Origin: an uncultured Pelagibacteraceae bacterium
Lineage (GTDB): Bacteria > Pseudomonadota > Alphaproteobacteria > Pelagibacterales > Pelagibacteraceae
Reading direction: 5' to 3'
Assembly (NCBI GenBank): GCA_902539745.1
Contig: CACBKA010000007.1
Coordinates: 1-63,136, forward strand
Length of the DNA: 63,136 nucleotides
Part shown: in pieces, positions 22,637 to 32,111 of the stretch
Position numbering within the stretch: the first letter of the stretch is position 1
How the letters are laid out: each line of letters begins with the position of its first letter
Made by a program: the position numbers and the translations under genes
The notes under the pieces: model-generated
Databases searched by the model: none
The model's input: only the letters and a program-made list of their open reading frames with translations
Told to the model about the DNA's origin: nothing

Positions 22637-23687
22637 TAATTTTTTCGTACACCATTATTCCTTGCTTAACTTCCCTTACATTATGTACTCTGAAAATTTG
22701 TACACCTTGGGATAACAAGTAAAGAACTGATGCCAATGTTCCTCCTATTCTATCTTTACTATCGTACTCGCCAGATATTTGATTAATGAATCTTTTTCTT
22801 GAAGTCCCAACCAAAATAGGAAAGCCAAGGCTATGAAACAAAGATATATTAGAAATTAAAGTCAAATTATGTTTCAGAGTTTTACCAAAACCAATGCCTG
22901 GGTCTATTATAATTTTTTTATTATCTGTAATATTTGAAATTTCTTTTTCAAAAAAGTCGTAAATATCCAGTAAAACATTTTTGTATTTTGGACTCCTTTG
23001 CATTGTTATTGGAGTCCCTTGCATATGATGTAAAACTTTTGGAATATTAAAATCTCTTAATTTAATAAGTGAAAATGGATCATGATTAAAACCTGATACA
23101 TCATTGATTAGATCAGCGCCACAGGTAATGCTTTTAACCATTATATCAGATTTTCGTGTATCAACTGATAAACAAATTTTTTTATATTTTTTTTTAAAAT
23201 TATTTAAAACATACTTAATTCTCATCCACTCAATTTTTGGATCAATCGTTTTTGAACCTGGCCGAGTAGACTCTCCACCAACATCAATAATATTTGCTCC
23301 AGATTTTATCATGTTAGAAATTTGCTTAAATGCCTTACTGTAGTTATTGAATTTTCCTCCGTCTGAGAAGCTATCAGGAGTAAGATTAAGAATACCCATA
23401 ATTGATGGGGATTGAAAATTAATATGTTTAAGAAAATCCTTTCTCTTCGATACAATTTTGTTTAGATCTTCTTTAACAATTTTTTTAATTTTTTTATTTA
23501 GTTTAAAAACTTTATTAATTTTAATTAAATTAACTTTTACGCCCCTTTTTTCTCTCGAAAAAATTTCTATACTATCAAAGGCAATATTATTCTTACCATT
23601 TAATGGAAGTGCTTTTTTTGTTTGAATTAACCTTTTTGCTTCACTTCCATGATAAAAATTACACGCCCTCGTGTAATATTTTCTCAT
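22626..23687 (-). CDS. folP: Dihydropteroate synthase with N-terminal extension
   Basis: Joins pABA to hydroxymethyl-dihydropterin diphosphate in folate synthesis. At 353 residues it is about 75-90 longer than E. coli FolP. The catalytic barrel begins near residue 90 with IMGILNLTPDSFSDGG, then GANIIDVGGESTRPGS, the INDVSGF strand, LHHMQGTP, DPGIGFGKT and the GTSRKRFI block. The first about 85 residues (RACNFYHGSEAKRLI, KKALPLNG) form an extension of a type also seen in alphaproteobacterial FolP; its role is unknown. It lies between ftsH and glmM. Confidence 0.93.
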   Translation of the reverse strand: MRKYYTRACNFYHGSEAKRLIQTKKALPLNGKNNIAFDSIEIFSREKRGVKVNLIKINKVFKLNKKIKKIVKEDLNKIVSKRKDFLKHINFQSPSIMGILNLTPDSFSDGGKFNNYSKAFKQISNMIKSGANIIDVGGESTRPGSKTIDPKIEWMRIKYVLNNFKKKYKKICLSVDTRKSDIMVKSITCGADLINDVSGFNHDPFSLIKLRDFNIPKVLHHMQGTPITMQRSPKYKNVLLDIYDFFEKEISNITDNKKIIIDPGIGFGKTLKHNLTLISNISLFHSLGFPILVGTSRKRFINQISGEYDSKDRIGGTLASVLYLLSQGVQIFRVHNVREVKQGIMVYEKINEK

Positions 23688-23696
23688 GATAAGTTA

Positions 23697-25595
23697 TTAT
23701 AGTGCTGGTTTTGGTTTTAAACCAATAGAATCTATTGCTGAGGATGCTTTATCATCAGCTTCTTCTTCCTGTTTTTTAGAAAGTTTGGTTGGTTGAATAT
23801 TTTTAAGTATAAGATCTCTAATTTCATCGCCGGTTAAAGTTTCGTAAACTAATAAAGCCTTAGCTATTTTGTGAAGATCATCTATTTTTTCAGTTAAAAC
23901 TGTTCTAGCTCTCTCGTATCCAGTATCTACAATTTTTTTAACTTCAGAGTCTACTTTTTTTGCGGTATCTTCGGACATATTTTGCTGTCTAGTAATTGAT
24001 CTTCCCAAAAACACTTCGTCTTCATTTTCTCCGTAAGCTATGGTTCCTAAACTTTTACTCATGCCATATCTTGTAACCATATTTTTTGCCATTTTAGTTG
24101 CCATATCAATATCAGATGAAGCACCAGATGTTATTTTTTCATAGCCAAATATAATCTCTTCAGCAATTCTACCCCCCATTGCTACAGCTATATCTGAGTA
24201 CATTTTTTCTCTTGTAACAGAGAGTTGGTCTCTCTCCGGCAATCTCATAACCATCCCTAATGCCCTTCCTCTCGGTATGATGGTTGCTTTGTGTATAGGG
24301 TCAGATGCTTTTTCATTTAAAGCAACAATAGCATGACCTCCTTCATGATATGCAGTTAGTTTCTTTTCCTCCTCTGTCATTACCATTGATCTTCTTTCTG
24401 CGCCCATCATTACCTTGTCTTTGGCTTCCTCTATATCAACCATTGTAACTACTCTTTTATTTTTTCTTGCAGCTAGAAGTGCGGACTCGTTAATTAAATT
24501 TGCTAAATCGGCTCCAGAAAAACCAGGAGTTCCTCTTGCAATTGTTCTAAGTTTCACATCTGGACCAGTATTTATTTTTTTAACATGAACTTTTAAAATA
24601 GCTTCTCTTCCTAAAATGTCAGGATTAGGCACTACTACTTGTCTATCGAATCTACCTGGTCTTAATAAAGCAGGATCTAAAACGTCAGGTCTATTTGTTG
24701 CTGCTATTAAAATAATTCCTTCATTGGTGTCAAAACCATCCATCTCAACCAAAAGCTGGTTTAAAGTTTGTTCTCTTTCATCATTACCACCGCCTAGACC
24801 TGCACCTCTGCTTCTACCAACCGCATCGATTTCATCAATAAAAATTATACATGGAGCATGTTTTTTTCCTTGTTCAAACATATCTCTAACTCTTGAAGCC
24901 CCAACTCCAACAAACATTTCCACAAAATCAGAACCTGAAATTGTAAAGAAAGGAACGTTAGCCTCACCTGCTATAGCTTTTGCTAATAGTGTTTTACCTG
25001 TACCCGGTGGTCCAATTAATAAAGCCCCTTTAGGAATTTTTCCTCCGAGTTTTCTAAATTTTCTTGGGTCTTTTAAAAAATCAACTATTTCTTCTACTTC
25101 TTCTTTTGCTTCCTCAATGCCTGCAACATCGTTAAAAGTAACTTTACCCTGAGCCTCATTTAATAATTTTGCTTTTGATTTTCCAAATCCCATTGCACCA
25201 CCTCTACCGCCTTGCATTTGACGCATGAAAAATATCCAAACACCAATCAGGAGTAGCATTGGAAACCAAGACAGTAGAACGCCTAATAAAGAAGGCATCT
25301 TATCTTCAACTGGAGCAGCGTTTATACTGACATTTTTGTCAGAAAGTTTGTTTACTAAATCTGGGTAATTTGGTGAATAAGTTTTAAACTTCGATCCGTC
25401 TGATAAAGTACCGTTAATATTATTTCCTTGAATTTCAACTTCAACAACTCTGCCGTTATCAACCTCTTCTAAGAATGTTGAAAAAGCAATTTGATTACTG
25501 TTTTGGTTTGCTCTTTCAGGGTTCTGGAAAAGATTAAATAATCCTACGGAAAGTAAGATTATAAGTCCCCACATTAATACATTTCTAAAGTTCAT
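23697..25595 (-). CDS. ftsH: ATP-dependent zinc metalloprotease FtsH
   Basis: Inner-membrane AAA+ protease that extracts and degrades membrane proteins and, in many bacteria, RpoH. The 632 residues have two membrane helices (about 5-22 and 103-123) around a periplasmic domain. Walker A is GPPGTGKT (195-202), followed by [15 protein letters not shown], the second-region-of-homology arginines ([18 protein letters not shown]) and the zinc site HEGGH (His417, Glu418, His421). The 114-base gap to tilS holds the only probable promoter space between these genes. Confidence 0.97.
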   Translation of the reverse strand: MNFRNVLMWGLIILLSVGLFNLFQNPERANQNSNQIAFSTFLEEVDNGRVVEVEIQGNNINGTLSDGSKFKTYSPNYPDLVNKLSDKNVSINAAPVEDKMPSLLGVLLSWFPMLLLIGVWIFFMRQMQGGRGGAMGFGKSKAKLLNEAQGKVTFNDVAGIEEAKEEVEEIVDFLKDPRKFRKLGGKIPKGALLIGPPGTGKTLLAKAIAGEANVPFFTISGSDFVEMFVGVGASRVRDMFEQGKKHAPCIIFIDEIDAVGRSRGAGLGGGNDEREQTLNQLLVEMDGFDTNEGIILIAATNRPDVLDPALLRPGRFDRQVVVPNPDILGREAILKVHVKKINTGPDVKLRTIARGTPGFSGADLANLINESALLAARKNKRVVTMVDIEEAKDKVMMGAERRSMVMTEEEKKLTAYHEGGHAIVALNEKASDPIHKATIIPRGRALGMVMRLPERDQLSVTREKMYSDIAVAMGGRIAEEIIFGYEKITSGASSDIDMATKMAKNMVTRYGMSKSLGTIAYGENEDEVFLGRSITRQQNMSEDTAKKVDSEVKKIVDTGYERARTVLTEKIDDLHKIAKALLVYETLTGDEIRDLILKNIQPTKLSKKQEEEADDKASSAIDSIGLKPKPAL

Positions 25596-25709
25596 TATTT
25601 ATATAAATAGTTATTTTTATAATTTAAACAAGTATGTCAAACTAGATTAATAATAAAATATGGCAAATTGTAGTATGTGTAGTAAAATTAACCGTTTTTA
25701 TTGGATATT

Positions 25710-26708
25710 TTAATATTCTTTTGTCACATGCAAAAAGTTTTTTTTCTTTTCAAAAATACACCCTCCTAAAGTGCACTTTTTGACCCTGATTCTTTGAAAT
25801 CCTTCAATTAAATTTAAAACTTTGATTGATCTTGGAGGATAATAAGATTTTGAAATATTTTTAATGACGCTGTTCATTATTCTAAATCTGATTTCTAAAG
25901 GTTCCTTCTGAAACTTTACAAAATTAAGAATGGCTTTTTTATTCTCAAAAATTACAAATTTTTTCATACTTTTTGCTACATAAAAATCTATTGCTTCTCT
26001 GGTTGAGGCAATATTTTTTATAGATCTAGAAATTTTTTCTATATTTATTCCTTTGTTTTCTAAATTTTGTTTTAATACTCTAATATTAGTCCTTAAAAAT
26101 TTTTTATTTTTATTACTTGGGTCCTTAAGGATTTTACCAAAAATATTTTTAGCTATTTTAATAAGATCAGTTTTTTTAAATTCAAGAAGTGGACGTATAA
26201 GTCTTATTCCATTTTTAAGTGTTGTCATTTCCTGCATGGATGAAAGACCCTCGACACCGCTACCCCTTGACAATCTTATTAAAAAAGTTTCAATCTGATC
26301 ATCTTGGTGATGTGCAACTAAAAGAGATTTAGCATTTTTCTTCTTGCAAAATTTTCCAAGTAGCTCATATCTAATATCTCTTGCATTTTTTTGCATATTC
26401 TTTGTAATTTCTTTCTTATTTTTTAAAATTGAAAGTGTTAAATTTTGTTTTTTTAGAAGTTTTTTTACACCTAAAGCTTCTTTATATGAATTCTCTCTAA
26501 GTCCGTGATCAACTATGGCAAAAAAAAACTTATATTTTTTTTCTACCGCAATACTTTTTGTGATTGAAACTAATGCTAAGCTATCTGGACCGCCAGACAC
26601 ACCAACAACAAAAGAATTGTTTTTTTTGTATTTTTTTAAGATAAGATTTACTTTTTTATAAACGTCAGAATAGTTATGTCTTGTTGCATTTGAATTTTTT
26701 ATTCTCAT
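25710..26708 (-). CDS. tilS: tRNA(Ile)-lysidine synthetase
   Basis: Modifies C34 of the CAU-anticodon tRNA-Ile to lysidine so that it reads AUA, a codon used heavily in this AT-rich genome. The 332 residues have the PP-loop VVGVSGGPDSLAL (about 34-46), then VDHGLRENS, KNMQKNARDIRYELL, AHHQDDQIETFLIRLSRGSG and RPLLEF. The C-terminal domain is short compared with E. coli TilS (about 430). The start lies inside the cpoB 3' end (35-base overlap). A slightly later start is possible, but the PP-loop fixes the frame. Confidence 0.93.
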   Translation of the reverse strand: MRIKNSNATRHNYSDVYKKVNLILKKYKKNNSFVVGVSGGPDSLALVSITKSIAVEKKYKFFFAIVDHGLRENSYKEALGVKKLLKKQNLTLSILKNKKEITKNMQKNARDIRYELLGKFCKKKNAKSLLVAHHQDDQIETFLIRLSRGSGVEGLSSMQEMTTLKNGIRLIRPLLEFKKTDLIKIAKNIFGKILKDPSNKNKKFLRTNIRVLKQNLENKGINIEKISRSIKNIASTREAIDFYVAKSMKKFVIFENKKAILNFVKFQKEPLEIRFRIMNSVIKNISKSYYPPRSIKVLNLIEGFQRIRVKKCTLGGCIFEKKKNFLHVTKEY

Positions 26709-27642
26709 ATTCTGCTTTTTGTAACACAGACTTGCTTGCTTTTGGATATTGTTTTTTTACTCCCTGTATCATCAAACATCCTTGATCTTTTTCACCAAGT
26801 TGAACTAATGTACTACCAAGTTTTAGTAAATTTATCGGAGCCTTTTTACTTTTAGGATAATTTTGATAACCATCCAAGTATGCTGCAGCTGCATCTTGGT
26901 AGAGTTGTCTAACTCTAAATGTTTCTCCGTACCAGTATTGTGCACTTCCTGCCAGGTCATTACTTTTATTTTTGTCAATAAATTCTCTTAAAGCAAATTC
27001 AGCAGTTTCATAATCACCGACTTTTATAAAGCTCACGGCAAAATCATACTGCTCTCTTGGAGATTTGTTTGGTAATAAAGATTTAGTTGGAGAGGCTTTT
27101 TCTGTTACGACTAGTCCAGCAGACTCAACTGATTGTGTTTTTTGAACTTCATTTGTATTTTTAAGATCTTCATCTGATATCCTGCCAAGATTCTCCGGTA
27201 GATCAGTTCCAGGTAGTTTTTTCTTTTTTGAAATTTTTTTATCTTCAACTATATTTTGTGGATTATTTTCTAAATCACTAAACCTCATTTGGTTATCAGT
27301 TTGCATTTTTGTTATTCTTTTAGATAATTTGTCCATTTTAAAATTAACTTCTTCAAACTTATTTGTTAAATTTTGAAATTGTGTTTCTATTTCGTTAAGT
27401 TTTAAAAGATGTCGTGTTAAAATATCTTCGTTTAGACTATTAGATGAAGAATTTGATGAAGTTGTAATTTGCGAAGATTTATAAACTACTTTTTCAAGTG
27501 TTTTTAAGTCTTGTTTTAATTGTTGAATTTCTGTTGAAATATTATTTGAACTTTCCTCCTCAGCTTTAATAAAGTTTGAGATGAATAAAAATATAACTAA
27601 TAAAAAAGTTACAGTTAAAAAATTGTGTTTTTTAAGAATCAT
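26674..27642 (-). CDS. cpoB: Cell division coordinator CpoB (YbgF) of the Tol-Pal system
   Basis: Periplasmic protein linking outer-membrane constriction and peptidoglycan synthesis during division. The 322 residues start with a signal peptide (hydrophobic core about 8-26). A coiled-coil trimerisation region follows (about 35-115: QLKQDLKTLEK, NEIETQFQNLTNKFEE). The C-terminal TPR domain starts near residue 195 with SPREQYDFAVSFIKVGDYETA. A low-complexity Ser/Asn/Lys linker joins them. It follows pal, but a strong terminator lies between, so it may be expressed at a lower level than pal. Confidence 0.92.
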   Translation of the reverse strand: MILKKHNFLTVTFLLVIFLFISNFIKAEEESSNNISTEIQQLKQDLKTLEKVVYKSSQITTSSNSSSNSLNEDILTRHLLKLNEIETQFQNLTNKFEEVNFKMDKLSKRITKMQTDNQMRFSDLENNPQNIVEDKKISKKKKLPGTDLPENLGRISDEDLKNTNEVQKTQSVESAGLVVTEKASPTKSLLPNKSPREQYDFAVSFIKVGDYETAEFALREFIDKNKSNDLAGSAQYWYGETFRVRQLYQDAAAAYLDGYQNYPKSKKAPINLLKLGSTLVQLGEKDQGCLMIQGVKKQYPKASKSVLQKAEYENKKFKCNKT

Positions 27643-27670
27643 TTTTCATTTTTTAAATAGACAAGATGGC

Positions 27671-27706
27671 AAAAAAAAGACCCCTGTTTTTTAAAACAGG
27701 GGTCTT
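27671..27706 (-). terminator. Rho-independent terminator after pal
   Basis: A 14-base-pair perfect inverted repeat (27677-27690 and 27693-27706, core GACCCCTG / CAGGGGTC). On the minus strand it is followed by a run of T residues (the complement of the A8 at 27671-27678). It begins about 20 bases after the pal stop and ends before the cpoB start. It should stop most transcripts after tolQRAB-pal and let only read-through reach cpoB. Confidence 0.88.
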
Positions 27707-27726
27707 CATAATAAGCTTAATAAGGT

Positions 27727-28206
27727 TTAATTTGCTTTTACAGTAACTGATCTTCTATTTTGAGACCAAGCTAATGGTGAGCTAGCCGGGTTAACCGGTC
27801 TTTCTTTACCATAACTGATTACCGATATTCTTTTTCCAGAAACGCCATATGTCATCAAATAATCTTTTGCTGCATTAGCTCTTCTTTCGCCTAAAGCTAA
27901 GTTGTACTCTCTTGTACCTCGCTCATCGGCATGTCCTTCAACTGTAACAGTTACATCTTTATTTTTTCTCATCCAAGTAGCCTGTTTTCTTAATGTATCT
28001 CTTGAAGCAGTAGTCAGTTTAGATTTGTTAGTTGCAAAAAATATTCTATCTGGAACGCCTTTTGCTAAAAACTCAACTGTATCTGTTCCTGTATATACAT
28101 CATCAACTGTATCTACATTAGCTTTCTTAGCTGTAGAACAAGCTGATATTAACAGCGTACTAAATAAAACTATAAAAAGGTTCTTTATGGCTTTATTAAA
28201 TTTCAT
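27727..28206 (-). CDS. pal: Peptidoglycan-associated lipoprotein Pal
   Basis: Outer-membrane lipoprotein that binds peptidoglycan and TolB. The 159 residues begin with a lipoprotein signal ending in the lipobox LLISAC (Cys near residue 23). An OmpA-like domain follows: VTVEGHADERGTREYNLALGERRA contains the diaminopimelate-binding Asp/Arg residues, and NRRSVTV lies near the end. A good Shine-Dalgarno AGGAG lies just upstream of the ATG. Cotranscribed with tolB (85-base gap) and followed by a strong terminator. Confidence 0.96.
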   Translation of the reverse strand: MKFNKAIKNLFIVLFSTLLISACSTAKKANVDTVDDVYTGTDTVEFLAKGVPDRIFFATNKSKLTTASRDTLRKQATWMRKNKDVTVTVEGHADERGTREYNLALGERRANAAKDYLMTYGVSGKRISVISYGKERPVNPASSPLAWSQNRRSVTVKAN

Positions 28207-28291
28207 TATTAACTCCTAAATATATTTAAGGTATCAGCAATATTTCAAATTTTTAGAAATCTTGCAAGCGTAAATTGTACTTGGAAAATCA

Positions 28292-29629
28292 CTACTTTGA
28301 CAACAATGAGGACCAAGATGGGTCGGAAGCGTCGGTCTCAGTTTTTAGTCTTCTCTCGTTATAACCAGTAATGTCTATAGACCACAATTTTGCTGAGAAA
28401 CCTTTTCCTTTACTATCAGATTTAGTCTCCCTGTAAAAAATCAATACCCTTCCGTTAGGTGACCAAGAGGGTGCTTCCTGATAAAAATTTTCAGTTAGAA
28501 GTCTTTCTCCAGTACCATCAGATCGCATTACACCGATGTAAAATCTTCCTTTTCTAACTTTTGTAAAAGCGATTAAATCTCCTCTTGGAGACCAAACTGG
28601 TGTTCCATAGAGACCTGATCCATGTGTAATTCTTTTTACTTGGGTCCCATCGCTCCTCATTACATATATTTGTTGTAGTCCACTCCTATCAGAGTTAAAA
28701 GTTATATACTTGCCGTCTGGTGAGTAAGATGGTGAAGTGTCAATTGAAGGGTGTTTGGTAATTTGTTCAACCACTCTTGTTTCCAAGTCCATAGAATATA
28801 TATCTGAATTTCCATCTTTAGCAAAACTCATAATAATTTTTTTACCATCTGGAGAAAATCTAGGAGCAAATGTCATCCCAGGAAAATTTCCAACAACTTC
28901 TTGTATTCCAGTTTCAATATCTAGCAGGTAAACTCTTGGCATATTTTTAAAATATGACAAGTAAGTTACTAGCTGGTTAGTTGGATTAAACCTAGGTGTT
29001 AAAACTAATTCATTGCCAAGAGTTAAATATTTTGTATTAAAACCATCCTGATCCATTAAGGCAAGCTTTTTTACTCTCTGGTTCTTAGGACCTGTTTCTG
29101 AAACATATGCAATTCTAGTATCAAAATAGCCAGACTCTCCAGTAAGTCTCTCGTATATTTTATCTGAAATTATATGAGCAACTCTTCTCCAGTTATTTGG
29201 TGTAGTTGTGAATGATAGAGCAACCATTTCTTTTGCTGCAGTTAGGTCCCAAAGTCTAAACTCTACTTTTAATTTATTATTCTTTATTAATAATTTACCC
29301 GTAACAAGTGCCTGGGCTTTGATTAAACGCCAGTCCTCAAACCTTGGTTTTAAATGTGCAATGTCTGGTTTTTGAACAAAAGAATCTTTCTTCAGTGGAT
29401 TAAATAATCCTGTTGATTTGAAGTTTTTTTCTACGATTTTAGAAATTTCTTCCCCTAATGTTGATATTTCAAATGAAGTGATTTTTTCAGACTCCGAATC
29501 TACGTGAAGTGGTGAAACTGCAATTGGTAATGGGTCTAAATTTCCTCTAGTGATATCTACAGTAATTAAGGCATAAGCACTATTCCAGCTTAAAGTAGAT
29601 AATAATAAAATAAAAATAATTTTTTTCAT
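28292..29629 (-). CDS. tolB: Tol-Pal system beta-propeller protein TolB
   Basis: Periplasmic beta-propeller connecting Pal with the inner-membrane TolQRA motor. The 445 residues have a signal peptide ([20 protein letters not shown]), an N-terminal domain with PIAVSPL and six propeller blades marked by repeated segments such as [34 protein letters not shown] and [16 protein letters not shown]. The length is typical. Spacing to tolA is four bases. Confidence 0.96.
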   Translation of the reverse strand: MKKIIFILLLSTLSWNSAYALITVDITRGNLDPLPIAVSPLHVDSESEKITSFEISTLGEEISKIVEKNFKSTGLFNPLKKDSFVQKPDIAHLKPRFEDWRLIKAQALVTGKLLIKNNKLKVEFRLWDLTAAKEMVALSFTTTPNNWRRVAHIISDKIYERLTGESGYFDTRIAYVSETGPKNQRVKKLALMDQDGFNTKYLTLGNELVLTPRFNPTNQLVTYLSYFKNMPRVYLLDIETGIQEVVGNFPGMTFAPRFSPDGKKIIMSFAKDGNSDIYSMDLETRVVEQITKHPSIDTSPSYSPDGKYITFNSDRSGLQQIYVMRSDGTQVKRITHGSGLYGTPVWSPRGDLIAFTKVRKGRFYIGVMRSDGTGERLLTENFYQEAPSWSPNGRVLIFYRETKSDSKGKGFSAKLWSIDITGYNERRLKTETDASDPSWSSLLSK

Positions 29630-29633
29630 TTTT

Positions 29634-30440
29634 TTAACCTTTTAACATTTCTGATGGGTCAAAATTTAGTTGTAATTCTTTCCATCTTTCGTAACCGGTT
29701 GGTGGTACTTTTAAAGGCTGGCAAATTCTGACAGCTCTTAAAGCACTTTCAGCTAAAATTTTATAAAAACTTTGTCCTGGAGTATTCATTCTCGCATGAT
29801 CTAAGATTTCTGATTTTAAAATTCTTCCGTCTGGTTTTAATTTTAATTTTATTCTCACTAATAGATTTTCATCATAAGGTAGGCCCAACGGTACACTCCA
29901 GCATCCAAAAATCTGCGCTCTTAAAGCATCTTCTTCAGACAAAGATAATCCTTGTGCAAATGCATTCTTTACGCTGCTTTGTGTTAATTCTTGTTTCTTT
30001 CTCTGAGTTTCCGCCTGTTCTTCTTTTGCTTTATCTATTAAAGCTGCTATCTCATTTGTGTCAAATAACTCATCCTTTTCAAATTCAGATGCTTGTCTAA
30101 TTTGAGGTTTTATTTCTTCAGGGTTTTGTTTTTTTTTAATTAATTCTTTGGTTTCTTTTTTGTCTTCCGGCATAGGTATTCTATCCGGTTTTTCTTTTGC
30201 TTTAGCAGCTGGTGGCGCCTGTTCTGAAACAACACGTTTTTTTTCTTCTTTGACTTCTTTAATGATCTTCCTAGCTTTAGGGGCAAAGGGAATGTAAGTT
30301 TTATCCTTAATTTCAATTAGTTCTACTGAAACTATTGGTGGTAAATCAATTGGTTCTCTCATCATAAACGGCAAAGTTAGCATTGTTAAAAAAATAATTA
30401 ACGAGTGAAACAAAAATGAAAATAATAAACCTTTAGTCAT
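29634..30440 (-). CDS. tolA: Cell envelope integrity protein TolA
   Basis: Inner-membrane protein that spans the periplasm and transmits TolQR energy to TolB-Pal. The 268 residues show one N-terminal membrane helix (about 4-26, [20 protein letters not shown]). A charged Lys/Glu/Pro-rich middle follows (about 60-165), much shorter than in E. coli TolA. The C-terminal globular domain (about 180-268) has [22 protein letters not shown] and [10 protein letters not shown], with the two Cys expected of TolA domain III. Position between tolR and tolB supports the name. Confidence 0.92.
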   Translation of the reverse strand: MTKGLLFSFLFHSLIIFLTMLTLPFMMREPIDLPPIVSVELIEIKDKTYIPFAPKARKIIKEVKEEKKRVVSEQAPPAAKAKEKPDRIPMPEDKKETKELIKKKQNPEEIKPQIRQASEFEKDELFDTNEIAALIDKAKEEQAETQRKKQELTQSSVKNAFAQGLSLSEEDALRAQIFGCWSVPLGLPYDENLLVRIKLKLKPDGRILKSEILDHARMNTPGQSFYKILAESALRAVRICQPLKVPPTGYERWKELQLNFDPSEMLKG

Positions 30441-30446
30441 AGAATT

Positions 30447-30860
30447 TTAATTCTTATAAGGCTCAGATATAAGGGCTACTTTTGAAAAACCCGCACCTGA
30501 TAGTCTGCCCATAACTTCTAATACTCTTCCGTAATTTATTGTTTTATCTCCTCTTACATAAATTCTAGTATCAGTTCTATTTTTTGATATAGCTAATAAT
30601 TTCGGTACAACCTTCTCAAAAGTAACTTTGTGTTCTTGAATAAATAATTCACCCTTTGAGTTGATTGAGATAGTAAGTGGCTCCTGGTCATCAGGTAAAG
30701 AGTCTGCTGCCGATTCTGGTAAATCAACTTGAACTCCAACTGTGAGTAATGGTGCGGTTACCATAAATATTATTAAGAGCACAAGCATTACATCTACGAA
30801 TGGTGTTACGTTTATTTCGCTCATGGGTTCTTTTTTTGAGCGGTTAATTATAAAAGCCAT
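30447..30860 (-). CDS. tolR: Proton channel accessory protein TolR (ExbD family)
   Basis: Forms the proton-driven motor with TolQ. The 137 residues have one membrane helix (about 17-40) preceded by MSEINVTPFVDVMLVLLIIFM, whose Asp is the proton-binding residue of the family. A periplasmic domain with YVRGDKTINYGRVLEVM follows. Six bases separate it from tolQ and from tolA, as expected for a stoichiometric complex. Confidence 0.95.
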   Translation of the reverse strand: MAFIINRSKKEPMSEINVTPFVDVMLVLLIIFMVTAPLLTVGVQVDLPESAADSLPDDQEPLTISINSKGELFIQEHKVTFEKVVPKLLAISKNRTDTRIYVRGDKTINYGRVLEVMGRLSGAGFSKVALISEPYKN

Positions 30861-30866
30861 AAAAAA

Positions 30867-31547
30867 TTAAATTATAGATAAAAATCTTTTTGAAAAGTTA
30901 TCAACTCTTGCAAAATATCTTTGTGAGTCACTATTAAATTTATTATATGCAATTACTGCTGGTATTGCTGCAAGTAAACCAAGAGCGGTTGCAAATAGAG
31001 CCTCTGCAATTCCAGGAGCTACTATTGCTAAGCTGGTATTTCTTGAAATTGCTATTGATTGAAATGAATTCATAATTCCCCAAACTGTTCCGAATAATCC
31101 TATGAAAGGAGCGGTTGAACCTATAGTAGCTAGATATGTAAAATTTTTCTCAATATTTTTTAATTGATTATCGATAGATACTTCCATTACTCTTTCAACT
31201 CTTGCACTTTGAACTGCTGTTGATTTTGATCTTGTTTTAATTACTTCATTCATTGCAGATTTAAAAATTATTGTGAGGGGGTCATCAGATTTTTGTGGTA
31301 AGTTTTTATAAAAAGCTTCTGCGGATTTTGATTTCCAAAATTTGTCTTCAAAAGATTTTGTTGAAGTATCAATTCTTCTAAACAATCTTATCTTATCAAA
31401 AATTAATGCCCATGAAAAAATTGAACTGGCAATAAGAATTAATATTACCGCTTTAACAACAAAGTCTGCACGTAAAAAAAGTTTCCATAGTGAAAAATCT
31501 GTCGCTCCACCTAATCCAACAGCTTGAGTTGCAATTTCTTGTTCCAT
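30867..31547 (-). CDS. tolQ: Proton channel protein TolQ (MotA/TolQ/ExbB family)
   Basis: Pentameric inner-membrane channel that converts the proton gradient into force on TolA. The 226 residues have three membrane helices. The first is near 28-50; the second and third are around 135-160 and 170-195 with the hallmark ATIGSTAPFIGLFGTVWGIM and PGIAEALFATALGLLAAIPA. First gene of tolQRAB-pal. The acyl-CoA thioesterase ybgC often found upstream is absent here. Confidence 0.95.
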   Translation of the reverse strand: MEQEIATQAVGLGGATDFSLWKLFLRADFVVKAVILILIASSIFSWALIFDKIRLFRRIDTSTKSFEDKFWKSKSAEAFYKNLPQKSDDPLTIIFKSAMNEVIKTRSKSTAVQSARVERVMEVSIDNQLKNIEKNFTYLATIGSTAPFIGLFGTVWGIMNSFQSIAISRNTSLAIVAPGIAEALFATALGLLAAIPAVIAYNKFNSDSQRYFARVDNFSKRFLSII

Positions 31548-31607
31548 TGATGTTAATTACGTATAGATTGTGTCATCAATTTGGCACAAAAGTTATGAAA
31601 ACATTGA

Positions 31608-32099
31608 TTAATTATTAAATTGGGAGTGGCAATCTCTAAAATACCTAGCTATCAAAATTGCATCAGCTTTATTTACATCTTTTTTCTTTGTAAGTCTTGA
31701 GGATATAGACGGATACATTTCAATAACTTTTGTCCTACTTGCATCTTTTGACGAGTTAATAAGTTCAAAATGTTTTTTCCATTTTGCTGGTCTAACATAG
31801 AAAATTGGAAGTCCCAAAGCAGCACAAATACCTTTTATAGATCCAAAAGTTTGACCAAAATTAAACATGCTGGTAACTCCCTGGCCTGGCATAGCACTTA
31901 CTTGCTCAACTATTACAAAAGTGTTTTCTTTTTTTAAAACATGTTTGTTTAAAATGTTAACTAACTGGGCACTATTTAACTGATTCTTATTTTTTTTGCC
32001 TTCTGACATTATTGGCATGTCAAAAATATCATAAATTTTGAGGTCATCTAAAATTGCAATTCCGCCACTTAATCCAGGATCGATTCCAATGATTCTCAT
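31608..32099 (-). CDS. RuvC-like Holliday-junction resolvase, phage-type variant
   Basis: RNase H-fold nuclease expected to cut four-way DNA junctions. The 163 residues start MRIIGIDPGLSGGIAILDD with the first catalytic Asp. FVIVEQVSAMPGQGVTSMFNFG supplies a Glu, and KKKDVNKADAILIARY at the C-terminus supplies Asp residues. The DMP motif near 32, the MPGQGVTSMFNFGQTFG block and the RPAKWKK segment resemble the phage/alphaproteobacterial RuvC-like subfamily more than E. coli RuvC. It occupies the usual ruvC place just after yebC, but ruvA and ruvB are not next to it. Confidence 0.75.
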   Translation of the reverse strand: MRIIGIDPGLSGGIAILDDLKIYDIFDMPIMSEGKKNKNQLNSAQLVNILNKHVLKKENTFVIVEQVSAMPGQGVTSMFNFGQTFGSIKGICAALGLPIFYVRPAKWKKHFELINSSKDASRTKVIEMYPSISSRLTKKKDVNKADAILIARYFRDCHSQFNN

Positions 32100-32111
32100 T
32101 ATATATACACG

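Noticed and set aside
24616-25152. Long open frame antisense to ftsH (178 codons)
   Set aside because: It is the mirror of the conserved AAA+ region on the opposite strand, has no family resemblance and no ribosome-binding site; the ftsH frame explains the sequence.
25596-25709. ftsH promoter with TTGACA at 25640-25635 (minus)
   Set aside because: The -35 is perfect but the only good -10 (TATAAA) is 13 bases away and at 17 bases the hexamer is AAAATA; too weak to report as a feature.
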